Assembly (NCBI GenBank): GCA_947488625.1
Contig: CANKZR010000001.1
Location: 372,001 to 436,000, forward strand
Length of the DNA: 64,000 nt
Source: an uncultured Sphingomonadaceae bacterium
GTDB taxonomy: Bacteria > Pseudomonadota > Alphaproteobacteria > Sphingomonadales > Sphingomonadaceae
Reading direction: 5' to 3'
This document shows positions 18,557 through 26,537 of this stretch, in pieces. How positions within the stretch are numbered: the stretch's first letter is position 1; each line of letters starts with the position of its first letter. Under the pieces are notes generated by a model. It worked only from the letters and a program-made list of their open reading frames with translations. It did no database searches and was not told the origin of the DNA. The position numbers were made by a program, and so were the translations under genes.

Positions 18557-20509
18557 ATGAGTGAACATGGCGAACAACTGGCATTGGCCCAGAAGGCCTT
18601 GCAGGCAGGCGATTTCACACAAGGCCTGGCGCTGGTCGAACCGGTAGTGGCAGCAGAACCGGGCGATGGAGAGGCGCTGTACATGGCCGCCGTGGCTCTT
18701 CGCTATCTGAACCGCCAGCAAGAGGCGGAGACGATGCTGGCGCGGTTACACGCAGCAATGCCCGAATATGGCCGTGCCTGGCAGGAGGCGGGGCATCTGG
18801 CCCGCGCGCAAGGTCAGCGGGCGCAGGCGATAGCGGCTTACCAGCGTGCCACCCGGTTCAATCCGGCGCTGGATGCCAGTTGGCGCGCTCTGGCCGAACT
18901 GCAGGAGGGCGCGGCGGCACGCGGCGCGCTGGCGCAGGCAGAGCGGATCGCGGGCCTGCCGCGCGAACTGGTGGCCGTGACCCACCACCTGCACGAAGGC
19001 CGCATCCTGCGCGCCGAGGAAATCTGTCGGCATTTCCTTCGCAACCATCCGAAGGACGTGGAAGGCATGCGCCTGCTGGCGCAGATCGGCATCAAGCTGG
19101 GCATTCTGGACGATGCCGAATTCCTGCTGGAAAGTGCTCGGGTTTTCGAGCCGGACAATGTGCAGGTGCATCTGGATTACATCGACGCGCTGCGCCGCCG
19201 TCAGAAGTTCGACCGCGCGCGGGCGGAGGCCGAGAGTCTTTACAAGGCCGATCCGGACAATCCGCTGTTCCAGTCGCACCTTGCCATCGAATCCATGCAA
19301 ACAGGTGATTATGATCGCGCTTTCGCGCTGTTCGATCAGGTGCTGGAAAAGGTGCCCGGCGATCCCGCCACGCTGACAAGCCGGGGCCATGCGTTGAAGA
19401 CCACCGGCAAGCGCGACGAAGCGGTAGAAAGCTATCGCGCTGCCGTATCGAAGAAGTCCGATCACGGCGATGCCTGGTATGCGCTTGCCAACCTGAAGAC
19501 ATACCGGTTTACGGACGACGAGATGGCCCGCATGGAAGAGCAGGCAGCGCGGCCCGACCTCGCTTTCATGGACCGTGTCCACCTCTCTTTTGCGCTGGGA
19601 AAGGCGCATGAGGACCGCAAGGATTACGAGGCGAGCTTTGGTCATTACCAGCGCGGCAATGCGCTGAAACGTGCGCAAACGCGCTACGATGCCGACACGA
19701 TGAGCGCCGAACTGGCGAAACAGCGCGAGGTTTGCACCCGCGAACTGTTCGCGAGGCACGAGGGCGCGGGGCACCCCGCACCGGACCCTATTTTCATCCT
19801 CGGCCTGCCACGCGCCGGGTCGACCCTGCTGGAGCAGATCCTCGCCAGCCATAGTCAGGTGGACGGCACGCTGGAACTGCCAGATATCCTGGCGCTGGCG
19901 CATCGCTTGCGTGGCCGCAAGGCGGGGCAATCGCGCTATCCGGAAGTGTTGCATGACCTGTCGGCCGAGCAGCTGGAGACTTTCGGCAAGCAATATATCG
20001 AGAACACCGCCATACACCGGCAGGGGGCTCCGTTCTTCATCGACAAGATGCCGAACAATTTTCGCCACATCGGGCTCATTCACCTGATCCTGCCCAATGC
20101 GAAGATCATCGATGCTAGGCGCGCCCCGATGGATTGCTGCTTCTCCGGCTTCAAGCAACTGTTCGCGGAGGGGCAGGAATTTACCTACGGCCTTACCGAA
20201 ATCGGTCGCTATTTCGCCGATTACGTCGACCTGATGCAGCATTGGGACGAGGTTCTGCCGGGCCGCGTGCTGCGTGTGCAGCATGAGGATGTGCTGGACG
20301 ATCCCGAGGGGCAGATCCGCCGGATGCTGGACTATTGCGGACTGGAGTTCGAGGAAGCTTGCCTCAACTTCCACCAGACCGACCGCGCCGTGCGAACGGC
20401 CAGCAGCGAACAGGTGCGCCAGCCCATCAACCGCGCAGGGCAGGGCGCATGGGTGCCGTTCGATCCGTGGCTGGGCGATCTGCGCGCCGCGCTGGGGATG
20501 GAAGGCTGA
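18557..20509 (+). CDS. TPR-repeat sulfotransferase
   Basis: 650 residues in two parts. Residues 1 to about 400 are tetratricopeptide repeats (A-D-L-A pattern, for example AEEICRHFLRNHPKDVEGMRLLAQIG). Residues about 410-640 are a PAPS-dependent sulfotransferase with the 5'-phosphosulfate loop LGLPRAGSTLLEQIL and the 3'-phosphate segment IIDARRAPMDCCFSGF. The fusion resembles tyrosyl or peptide sulfotransferase-like proteins common beside TonB receptors in sphingomonads. The target is unknown; the adjacent receptor or its ligand is a possible one by context only. The ATG at 18557 is chosen because the upstream extension of the frame would cross the terminator. Confidence 0.88.
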   Translation: MSEHGEQLALAQKALQAGDFTQGLALVEPVVAAEPGDGEALYMAAVALRYLNRQQEAETMLARLHAAMPEYGRAWQEAGHLARAQGQRAQAIAAYQRATRFNPALDASWRALAELQEGAAARGALAQAERIAGLPRELVAVTHHLHEGRILRAEEICRHFLRNHPKDVEGMRLLAQIGIKLGILDDAEFLLESARVFEPDNVQVHLDYIDALRRRQKFDRARAEAESLYKADPDNPLFQSHLAIESMQTGDYDRAFALFDQVLEKVPGDPATLTSRGHALKTTGKRDEAVESYRAAVSKKSDHGDAWYALANLKTYRFTDDEMARMEEQAARPDLAFMDRVHLSFALGKAHEDRKDYEASFGHYQRGNALKRAQTRYDADTMSAELAKQREVCTRELFARHEGAGHPAPDPIFILGLPRAGSTLLEQILASHSQVDGTLELPDILALAHRLRGRKAGQSRYPEVLHDLSAEQLETFGKQYIENTAIHRQGAPFFIDKMPNNFRHIGLIHLILPNAKIIDARRAPMDCCFSGFKQLFAEGQEFTYGLTEIGRYFADYVDLMQHWDEVLPGRVLRVQHEDVLDDPEGQIRRMLDYCGLEFEEACLNFHQTDRAVRTASSEQVRQPINRAGQGAWVPFDPWLGDLRAALGMEG

Positions 20510-20532
20510 GCGCCGTCCGGCCCTAATTCGCG

Positions 20533-20877
20533 TCAAGCAAGACGTGATCCGTCTGGCAGCGCAACATCGCGGTCCGGTCCGGCCAGGACGATAGCGCCAT
20601 CGGCATCGGGAAAGCCCAGCACCAGCACTTCTGACATGAAAGGGCCGATCTGGCGCGGCGGGAAGTTGACCACCGCCATGACCTTGCGGGCCTTCAGACT
20701 GTCCGGCGTGTAATGGTCAGTGATCTGGGCGGAGGACTTTTTCACGCCGATTTCCGGCCCGAAATCGACCCAGAGCTTGATCGCGGGCTTGCGCGCCTCT
20801 GGGAAAGGTTGCGCGTCGATTACCGTGCCGCAGCGGATGTCCATCGCCATGAAGTCTTCGAATGTAATTTCGCTCAT
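20533..20877 (-). CDS. CsaA-like tRNA-binding-domain protein
   Basis: 114-residue OB-fold protein of the tRNA-binding (Trbp111/CsaA) family. It has the start ITFEDFMAMDIRCGTVIDAQPFPEARKPAIKLWVDFG, read over residues 4-40, and the conserved AVVNFPPRQIGPFMSEVLVLGF region. Members bind the outside corner of tRNA; CsaA also acts as a secretion-related chaperone in Bacillus. The frame continues 62 codons upstream, but the ATG at 20877 gives the family N-terminus. It converges with the sulfotransferase gene and diverges from the MFS gene, with 94 bases between starts. Confidence 0.87.
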   Translation of the reverse strand: MSEITFEDFMAMDIRCGTVIDAQPFPEARKPAIKLWVDFGPEIGVKKSSAQITDHYTPDSLKARKVMAVVNFPPRQIGPFMSEVLVLGFPDADGAIVLAGPDRDVALPDGSRLA

Positions 20878-20971
20878 ACGGCGCAGGCCTATGTCCGCCT
20901 GCCGCGTGTGTCCACCTAACGTGCAAGGCTGCTCTGGCGCGGCGCGGTCAACGCGCCTAGTGGCGCAAACC

Positions 20972-22198
20972 ATGGTGTCCTCGCTCAACCTTGTTCGCCC
21001 GCTACTGGTGGCGATATTCATGCTGATGGCGGGCAGCGGCTTCCTGAGCACGCTGATTGCCATCCGGCTGGAATCCGCCGGGCAAAGCGCGCTGCTGATC
21101 GGTCTGGTTGCGACCAGCTATTTCGGCGGGCTGACGCTGGGCGCTCTAAGAGTAGCGCCGCTTATCGCGCGGGTCGGCCATATCCGCGCGTTCGCCGCAT
21201 TCGTATCCTTCTATTCCGCCAGCTCGCTGACCTATGCGTTTATCGATCTTCCAATGCTGTGGATCGTGCTGCGCTTTGCCGATGGTTTCATGATGAGCGG
21301 GGTCTTCGTATGCCTTGAAAGCTGGCTGAACCGCGTGGCGAGGCCGGATAACCGCAGCTCGATCCTGGCGACCTACATGATCGCCCTCTATGCCGGGCAG
21401 GCGGTGGGGCAGTTTCTGTTGAACCTTGGCGACACTGCACCGGCGCTGCCGTTCATGGCTTCCGCCGTGCTGCTGTCGCTTTCCGTGCTACCGGTGGTGC
21501 TGACGAGGATCGAGCAGCCTATCCTGGAGGAAGTGGCACCTTTTTCGCTTAAACGGCTTTACGAAGCTTCACCGCTGGGAATTGCCGGATCGGTCGCGAC
21601 AGGAATGATGCTGGGGGCGTTCTATGCTCTTGGCGCGGTATTCGTGCAGCGACAGGGGTTGCCGTTGTCGCAGGTTGCGCTGTTCACATCCTGCGTGATT
21701 GCAGGCGGTGTCGCCCTGCAATATCCACTTGGTCGACTTTCCGATCGGTTTGACCGGCGCCGCGTGATCGTCGCCTGCATGCTGGTGACGGCGATCCTGT
21801 GCGCGGGCCTTGCCATGGTGCGGCAGCCGGACGCCATTTTCCTTGTCGGCGCGCTGTTCGGCGGGTTCTCCTTCGCGCTCTATCCGCTGTGCGTGGCGCA
21901 CACCAACGACCATCTGGAAGAGAGCGAACGGGTCGGGGCAAGCAGCGGCCTCGTGCTGGCCTATTCGGTGGGTGCGGCAGCGGGCCCGATGGCCGGATCA
22001 GTGGCAATGGCACTGCTGGGACCGATGGGCCTGTTCGCCGCGATCGGTCTGGTAGCGATTGCAGGGGCTGTATTCGGACTGTGGCGCATGGCTGTCAGCA
22101 AGCCAGTGCCGGAAGCGCAGCAGCAGGACTTTCAGGCACTGCCCCGTACCACGCCGATGGCCTCCGTACTGGAAGACGATGCAGAGAACTGGGAGTAG
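20972..22198 (+). CDS. MFS transporter (YcaD-like)
   Basis: 408 residues with 12 predicted helices and the MFS loop motif between helices 2 and 3 reduced to GALRVAPLIARVGHIRAFA. The FVCLESWLNRVARPDNRSS stretch after helix 4 resembles the YcaD/YfkF group of predicted exporters, in which IESWLN is conserved. Substrate unknown. The ATG at 20972 lacks a strong Shine-Dalgarno; in-frame starts further upstream would overlap the divergent csaA-like gene. It converges with the DUF4230 gene, 6 bases away. Confidence 0.87.
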   Translation: MVSSLNLVRPLLVAIFMLMAGSGFLSTLIAIRLESAGQSALLIGLVATSYFGGLTLGALRVAPLIARVGHIRAFAAFVSFYSASSLTYAFIDLPMLWIVLRFADGFMMSGVFVCLESWLNRVARPDNRSSILATYMIALYAGQAVGQFLLNLGDTAPALPFMASAVLLSLSVLPVVLTRIEQPILEEVAPFSLKRLYEASPLGIAGSVATGMMLGAFYALGAVFVQRQGLPLSQVALFTSCVIAGGVALQYPLGRLSDRFDRRRVIVACMLVTAILCAGLAMVRQPDAIFLVGALFGGFSFALYPLCVAHTNDHLEESERVGASSGLVLAYSVGAAAGPMAGSVAMALLGPMGLFAAIGLVAIAGAVFGLWRMAVSKPVPEAQQQDFQALPRTTPMASVLEDDAENWE

Positions 22199-22204
22199 CG
22201 AAGC

Positions 22205-22921
22205 CTATTCGCCAGCGAAGCGCACATCCACCACGACATCGCCAAAGCCTGCAACCTGCAGGGGGATGGCGAGATTCTGGCTTATGGCCGTGCGGGCAGC
22301 TTCGCGTGCGAGGTCCATAACCTCAGCATTACGGGCAAAATCCCTGGCGCGCTGGGCTGCCTGCTGCGAATTGTTGCGGCTTAGCGATACCGAAGCATCG
22401 CGACTGACATACAGCCCATCGGTAAAATAGCGCGCTTCCGCCTCGTTCAGATTGGGCGTGGAGACTTCCAGGTCGGGCAGTGTGACCTGCAAGGTTTCGC
22501 TGGTCTCGTTCCACGCGAAATCACCGCGATCCATGTCCGACAGGTCCAGCCGATATTCCACGGTTGCGGGCACGATCATTGCCTGGCGCGATTGCAGGGC
22601 ATCCACCTCGAACGGACCGACGCTGGGGGTGCTGACGCTTTCGGCCACCACGTCGAACCGGCTGGAAAATACCGTCAGCGCATTCTGTTTTTCGAAGGCC
22701 AGCATGGACGTGGCGACGATATCGCCCTGAGGCTGTGGCCCCCATTTTTCCCAGGCCAGCCATGCCAGCGCGGCAACCAACAGCAATACGACCACCCAGG
22801 GCGCCCCCCTTGATACCGCTCGTGTATCCGTTCGCGCGGGCGTGGCGCCAACCGAGGGATCGGCCTGCAGACTGGTGGGGTGGACGCGGGTGCTCTCGTC
22901 ATGTCTCAGATCGTCGACCAT
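22205..22921 (-). CDS. DUF4230 domain-containing membrane-anchored protein
   Basis: 238 residues: a 40-residue cytosolic N-terminus, a single transmembrane helix (about 43-61, PWVVVLLLVAALAWLAWEKW) and a periplasmic DUF4230 domain (about 75-235) with PATVEYRLDLSDM and the C-terminal alpha segment AREAARTAISQNLAIPLQVAGF read over about 205-228. DUF4230 proteins are widespread and uncharacterised. It starts inside the last 16 bases of the upstream MBL-fold gene, so translation is probably coupled. Family confident; function unknown. Confidence 0.8.
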   Translation of the reverse strand: MVDDLRHDESTRVHPTSLQADPSVGATPARTDTRAVSRGAPWVVVLLLVAALAWLAWEKWGPQPQGDIVATSMLAFEKQNALTVFSSRFDVVAESVSTPSVGPFEVDALQSRQAMIVPATVEYRLDLSDMDRGDFAWNETSETLQVTLPDLEVSTPNLNEAEARYFTDGLYVSRDASVSLSRNNSQQAAQRARDFARNAEVMDLAREAARTAISQNLAIPLQVAGFGDVVVDVRFAGE

Positions 22922-23802
22922 ATGTCTCCAGAACGGATCACCATGCCGCGCTGTTCCATATCCAGCAGGTGCGCGTGCACGCTTTGCGCGGCAGCGTGCC
23001 ACAGCTTCTCGTCTATTCCCTTGTACATGACCGGCACCAGCGCCTCTATACTGCGCGCTTCCTCGCTCAGCAGACGGGTGATCTGCCGTTCGCGCTGGCG
23101 GCGGTGGCCGATCATGCCGCGCACCAGTTGACGGGGCTTCTCCACGGCTGGGCCATGGGCGGGATAATAGATGCGATCCTGCTCACGCTCGTACAGGCGC
23201 GAAAGGCTGGCCATATAATCCGCCATGTCGCCATCGGGCGGCACCACCACGCTGGTGGACCAGCCCATCACATGATCGCCGGTGAACAGCGCGCCCGTTT
23301 CCTCCAGCGCGAAACACAGATGGTTGGACGTATGACCGGGCGTGGCTACCGCGCGCAATGTCCAGCCGGGGCCTGTCATCGCTTCGCCATCCTCCATCAC
23401 TCTGTCCGGCGCGTAGGTCTGATCGAAAGGCGCATCCACGCGCGGCGCATCGCTGTGAATATGCAGCGGCGCGCAGCCGACGATGGGCGCGCCCGTCATT
23501 TCGGCAAGCGGCGCGGCGGCCGGCGAATGGTCGCGGTGGGTGTGGGTGCACATGATAGCAAGAACTTGCCTCTCACCGATGGCGGATCGCAGCGCGGTAA
23601 GGTGGTTCTCGTCTGCCGGACCCGGATCGATCACCGCGATACCCTCCTGCGTTCCAACCAGGTAGGTCTGTGTGCCGGTATAGGTGAAGGCCGACGGATT
23701 GGGGGCAAGCACGCGTTCGACCAGCGGTTCGATCTGCTCTGCCATGCCGGTCGGCCAGCTCGCAGGATCCTGGGGTTGCGGGGGAGGGGCCATACTGCGC
23801 AT
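22906..23802 (-). CDS. MBL-fold metallo-hydrolase
   Basis: 298 residues of the metallo-beta-lactamase fold. The zinc motif HTHRDHS (H-x-H-x-D-H) lies near residue 89, followed by the further ligands in TPGHTSNH, FTGDHVMG and a C-terminal YPAHGP. A helical C-terminal extension (about 225-298) with a winged-helix-like end resembles LACTB2-type hydrolases, which cleave RNA or thioesters. The start is chosen at MRSMAPPPQ; one further Met (MAPPPQ) is possible. Its promoter region is shared with the divergent glpK gene 25 bases away. Its stop overlaps the DUF4230 gene by 16 bases. Confidence 0.88.
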   Translation of the reverse strand: MRSMAPPPQPQDPASWPTGMAEQIEPLVERVLAPNPSAFTYTGTQTYLVGTQEGIAVIDPGPADENHLTALRSAIGERQVLAIMCTHTHRDHSPAAAPLAEMTGAPIVGCAPLHIHSDAPRVDAPFDQTYAPDRVMEDGEAMTGPGWTLRAVATPGHTSNHLCFALEETGALFTGDHVMGWSTSVVVPPDGDMADYMASLSRLYEREQDRIYYPAHGPAVEKPRQLVRGMIGHRRQRERQITRLLSEEARSIEALVPVMYKGIDEKLWHAAAQSVHAHLLDMEQRGMVIRSGDIWSTI

Positions 23803-23827
23803 ATGGCGAAGCGAGAGAGGAATGCCA

Positions 23828-25303
23828 ATGATAGACCAGTCCATCCTCGTTCTGGATGAGGGCACAACCAGCACGCGGGCCATTCTGTTTGCGCAGGACG
23901 GCGCTTTGCGCGGGGCGAAGCAGGCGCAATTGACCCAGCACTATCCGCGCTCCGGCTGGGTCGAGCATGACGCGAATGAAATCTGGGAAAGGACGCTCGC
24001 TTGTGCCCGTGCCATGGTGGACAAGGCTGGCGGCGCAGCGCGGGTTGCCGCCATCGGAATTACCAACCAGCGCGAAACGGTGGTGGCATGGGACAAGAAT
24101 ACGGGCGAACCGCTTTCCCGCGCCATCGTATGGCAGGATCGGCGCACGGCAGACTTCTGCCGACGACTGAAGGATGCCGGGCACGAGGCAGAAGTGCGCG
24201 CGCGCACCGGTCTGCTGCTCGATCCCTATTTCTCCGGCACCAAGATGCGCTGGCTGCTGGACCATGATGGGGCGGTAAAGGCCGCAGCAGATGCAGGTAC
24301 ATTGGCCTTTGGCACGGTGGAAAGCTGGCTGGTTTGGAAACTGACGGGTGGCGAGCAACACATCAGCGATGCCAGCAACGCCAGCCGAACACTCTTGCTG
24401 CCGCTGGATGCTTCCGGCTGGGATCAGGAATTGTGCGAGTTGCTGGGTGTGCCCATGGAAACGTTGCCGCGCGTCACCGATTGCGCAGGCGAACTTGCCG
24501 TTACCGATCCCGGCCTGCTGGGCGGCGCCATTCCCATCTGCGGCATGGCAGGAGACCAGCAGGCCGCCACTATCGGACAGGGCTGCCTTACGCCCGGTGA
24601 AACCAAGGCGACCTATGGCACGGGGGCTTTCGTACTATCCAACACCGGAACGCAGGTGCCCTGGTCCGATAACCGTCTGCTGGGCACCGTCCTTTATCAA
24701 CTGGCCGGGGAACGGCATTACGCCATCGAAGGCGCGGTGTTTGTTGCGGGGAGCCTAATCAAGTATTTGCGTGATACGCTGGGCCTGATTGCCACGGCGG
24801 CAGAGTCTGAAGATCTGGCCCGTTCGATACCCGACAACGGCGGCGTGGTGGTGGTGCCGGCGCTTTCCGGTCTCGGCGCGCCGCACTGGCGGCCCGAAGC
24901 GCGAGGCATCATCTCGGGACTGGGGTTCGATACAGGGCGCGCCCATATCGCGCGCGCCAGCCTGGAGGCGATGGCGCACCAGACCCGCGATCTTGCCAGC
25001 GGGTTCGCGGCCGATGGGTGCCAGTGGACCGGGCTCAGGATCGACGGCGGCATGGCCGTGAACGACTGGATGGCTCAGGATATTGCCGACATTCTGGGTC
25101 AGAGCGTAACGCGCCCCGATTTCGTGGAAACAACGGCTCTCGGTGCGGCCATGCTTGCGGCAGTGGGCTCCGGACTGAAAACGGAATTGCGAGAAGCAGC
25201 CGACACCATGATCGGTGCAACCAAGGTTTTCAGTCCCGCCATGAACGAAGAAGCGCGCCAGCAGCGCCTGTCGCGCTGGGAAGCGGCGCTGAAAAAAGTC
25301 TAG
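23828..25303 (+). CDS. glpK: Glycerol kinase GlpK
   Basis: 491-residue FGGY-family kinase that phosphorylates glycerol to glycerol 3-phosphate. It has the N-terminal phosphate loop LVLDEGTTSTRAILF, AIVWQDRRT, the GDQQAATIGQGC and ATYGTGAFVL segments, and ALSGLGAPHW, all typical of glycerol kinases. Two ATGs lie at 23822 and 23828; the second sits 7 bases from AGAGAGG (23814-23820) and is preferred. No glpF or glpD is adjacent. Its last 4 bases overlap the convergent rcdA gene. Confidence 0.94.
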   Translation: MIDQSILVLDEGTTSTRAILFAQDGALRGAKQAQLTQHYPRSGWVEHDANEIWERTLACARAMVDKAGGAARVAAIGITNQRETVVAWDKNTGEPLSRAIVWQDRRTADFCRRLKDAGHEAEVRARTGLLLDPYFSGTKMRWLLDHDGAVKAAADAGTLAFGTVESWLVWKLTGGEQHISDASNASRTLLLPLDASGWDQELCELLGVPMETLPRVTDCAGELAVTDPGLLGGAIPICGMAGDQQAATIGQGCLTPGETKATYGTGAFVLSNTGTQVPWSDNRLLGTVLYQLAGERHYAIEGAVFVAGSLIKYLRDTLGLIATAAESEDLARSIPDNGGVVVVPALSGLGAPHWRPEARGIISGLGFDTGRAHIARASLEAMAHQTRDLASGFAADGCQWTGLRIDGGMAVNDWMAQDIADILGQSVTRPDFVETTALGAAMLAAVGSGLKTELREAADTMIGATKVFSPAMNEEARQQRLSRWEAALKKV

Positions 25304-25764
25304 CTGGCGAAAGCGTAACCCAGCCGTTGCCGCAGGCGGTGGACGGCGGCAGGCTGCAATTCGAACCGGTGCCGCCACGCCTTGTCCAGCCGTTCTACAC
25401 GAGCGTAGAACGTTATCGAACGATCGACGATATCGGCGATGTATGGCGGCAACAGCGCAAGTTCGCTGCGATCCGGCTTTGGCTGGGCCGGCGGCAGGCG
25501 CCCGTTATGGCGCAATTGGAATTCGCTGATCTCGCCTGCAAAATAGGCGCGCTGGTTCAGCAACCACGCGATCACGTGCATCATGCGCGTGGTAGTGCGC
25601 AGAGCCTCGCAGCTCAGCGCCACGCGCGCGGCGGATTGTCTTGAACTGGCACTGCCAAACCCGTCGCCAAGATCAAAACTTGCGCGGGCTTCATCAGCCA
25701 GCAGGAGCGCATCCTCGTACAGCGTCTCTATGATAGAGGGGGAAATCGTGGCCGGCTGTGTCAT
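25300..25764 (-). CDS. rcdA: RcdA family protein (DUF1465), ClpXP adaptor
   Basis: 154-residue, mostly helical protein of the DUF1465 family. Recognisable features are LYEDALLLADEARASF near the N-terminus, the core EALRTTTRMMHVIAWLLNQRA and the ELALLPPYIADIVDRSITFYARV segment. In Caulobacter, RcdA is an adaptor that helps the ClpXP protease degrade CtrA during the cell cycle; sphingomonads have CtrA as well, so a similar role is likely. It converges with glpK (4-base overlap) and lies downstream of a DUF465 gene on the same strand, 130 bases away. Confidence 0.85.
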   Translation of the reverse strand: MTQPATISPSIIETLYEDALLLADEARASFDLGDGFGSASSRQSAARVALSCEALRTTTRMMHVIAWLLNQRAYFAGEISEFQLRHNGRLPPAQPKPDRSELALLPPYIADIVDRSITFYARVERLDKAWRHRFELQPAAVHRLRQRLGYAFAS

Positions 25765-25894
25765 CGCACAAGCCTTGTAACGCTTCGTCGCGCGCTGCGC
25801 TACTGACAGCGTGGTTAATTCCGACAGGGAATGCGGCCTGTCCCGATGAGAAACGGAATCTGCGCGATCTCCAGGCTCTATCAGGTATAACTAC

Positions 25895-26092
25895 CTAGGC
25901 GATGATGTCGGGCGTCAGGTAATCCTCGATCTGGCTGATCTGATCACGCAGGCGCAGCTTGCGCTTCTTCAGCCGGGCGACCTGCAACTGGTCCGGTCCG
26001 CCGGTATGCAACAAAGCCTCTATGGCGATATCTAGGTCGCGGTGCTCCACCTGCAGGGCAGTCAGCCGTTTGCGCATTTCGTCTTCGGTCAT
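25895..26092 (-). CDS. DUF465 (YdcH-like) small protein
   Basis: 65 residues from the ATG at 26092, a small charged helical hairpin. The C-terminal half DQLQVARLKKRKLRLRDQI is the DUF465 signature (a KKxKLxLKDxI helix). The frame extends 32 codons further to 26188, but that extension has no Shine-Dalgarno and the shorter start gives the family length. Function of DUF465 proteins is unknown. A second DUF465 gene lies divergently at 26287. Confidence 0.75.
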   Translation of the reverse strand: MTEDEMRKRLTALQVEHRDLDIAIEALLHTGGPDQLQVARLKKRKLRLRDQISQIEDYLTPDIIA

Positions 26093-26243
26093 GCCTGCCT
26101 TGTTTCCTGTGCTGCGGGGCAGCGCCCGCGCAGGGCGGTTCATCGCCAACGCGTTTGGAGATTTAGAAGTATTATGGTTTGATGACAATCACGCGGCGGC
26201 TGCCGTCTGCGAGTCGAATGGCAGTTGCCGTGGGTCACCACGC

Positions 26244-26264
26244 GGGCCGGGCTTTATCCGGCCC
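26244..26264 (+). promoter_or_regulatory. Leader hairpin ahead of the second DUF465 gene
   Basis: Perfect 7-base stem GGGCCGG (26244-26250) and CCGGCCC (26258-26264) with a 7-base loop GCTTTAT, followed by CTTCTGTC and then the Shine-Dalgarno AAGGAG. It has no long T-run, so it is more likely an mRNA 5' stabilising hairpin than a terminator. Role inferred. Confidence 0.5.
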
Positions 26265-26286
26265 CTTCTGTCAAGGAGACTGCCTC

Positions 26287-26442
26287 ATGGAAACTTCGCA
26301 CACTCAAGCCCTCCAGCAAAAGCATGAAGGGCTGGACCGCCGGCTGCGTGAAGAAATGAACCGCCCCGCGCCCGACAGTGCGAAAATCCAGGCAATCAAG
26401 AAGGAAAAGCTGCGCGTGAAGCAAGCGATCGCGCTGCATTGA
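26287..26442 (+). CDS. Small DUF465 (YdcH-like) protein
   Basis: 51 residues: an N-terminal helix (QALQQKHEGLDRRLREEMNR) and a second helix with the signature KIQAIKKEKLRVKQAI. This is the two-helix hairpin of DUF465. The ATG at 26287 has a strong AAGGAG 8 bases ahead. High-copy small structural or stress-related roles have been suggested for the family, but none is proven. It is followed 95 bases later by ptsP on the same strand. Confidence 0.8.
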   Translation: METSHTQALQQKHEGLDRRLREEMNRPAPDSAKIQAIKKEKLRVKQAIALH

Positions 26443-26537
26443 ACGCCTGAATACCGCCCTGCGCCCGCATCGGCTTGTGGCGCGCGGGGCGGAACCGGAA
26501 ATTTGCAAATTCTCCAATCTGCTATAGGCGGTTACCG

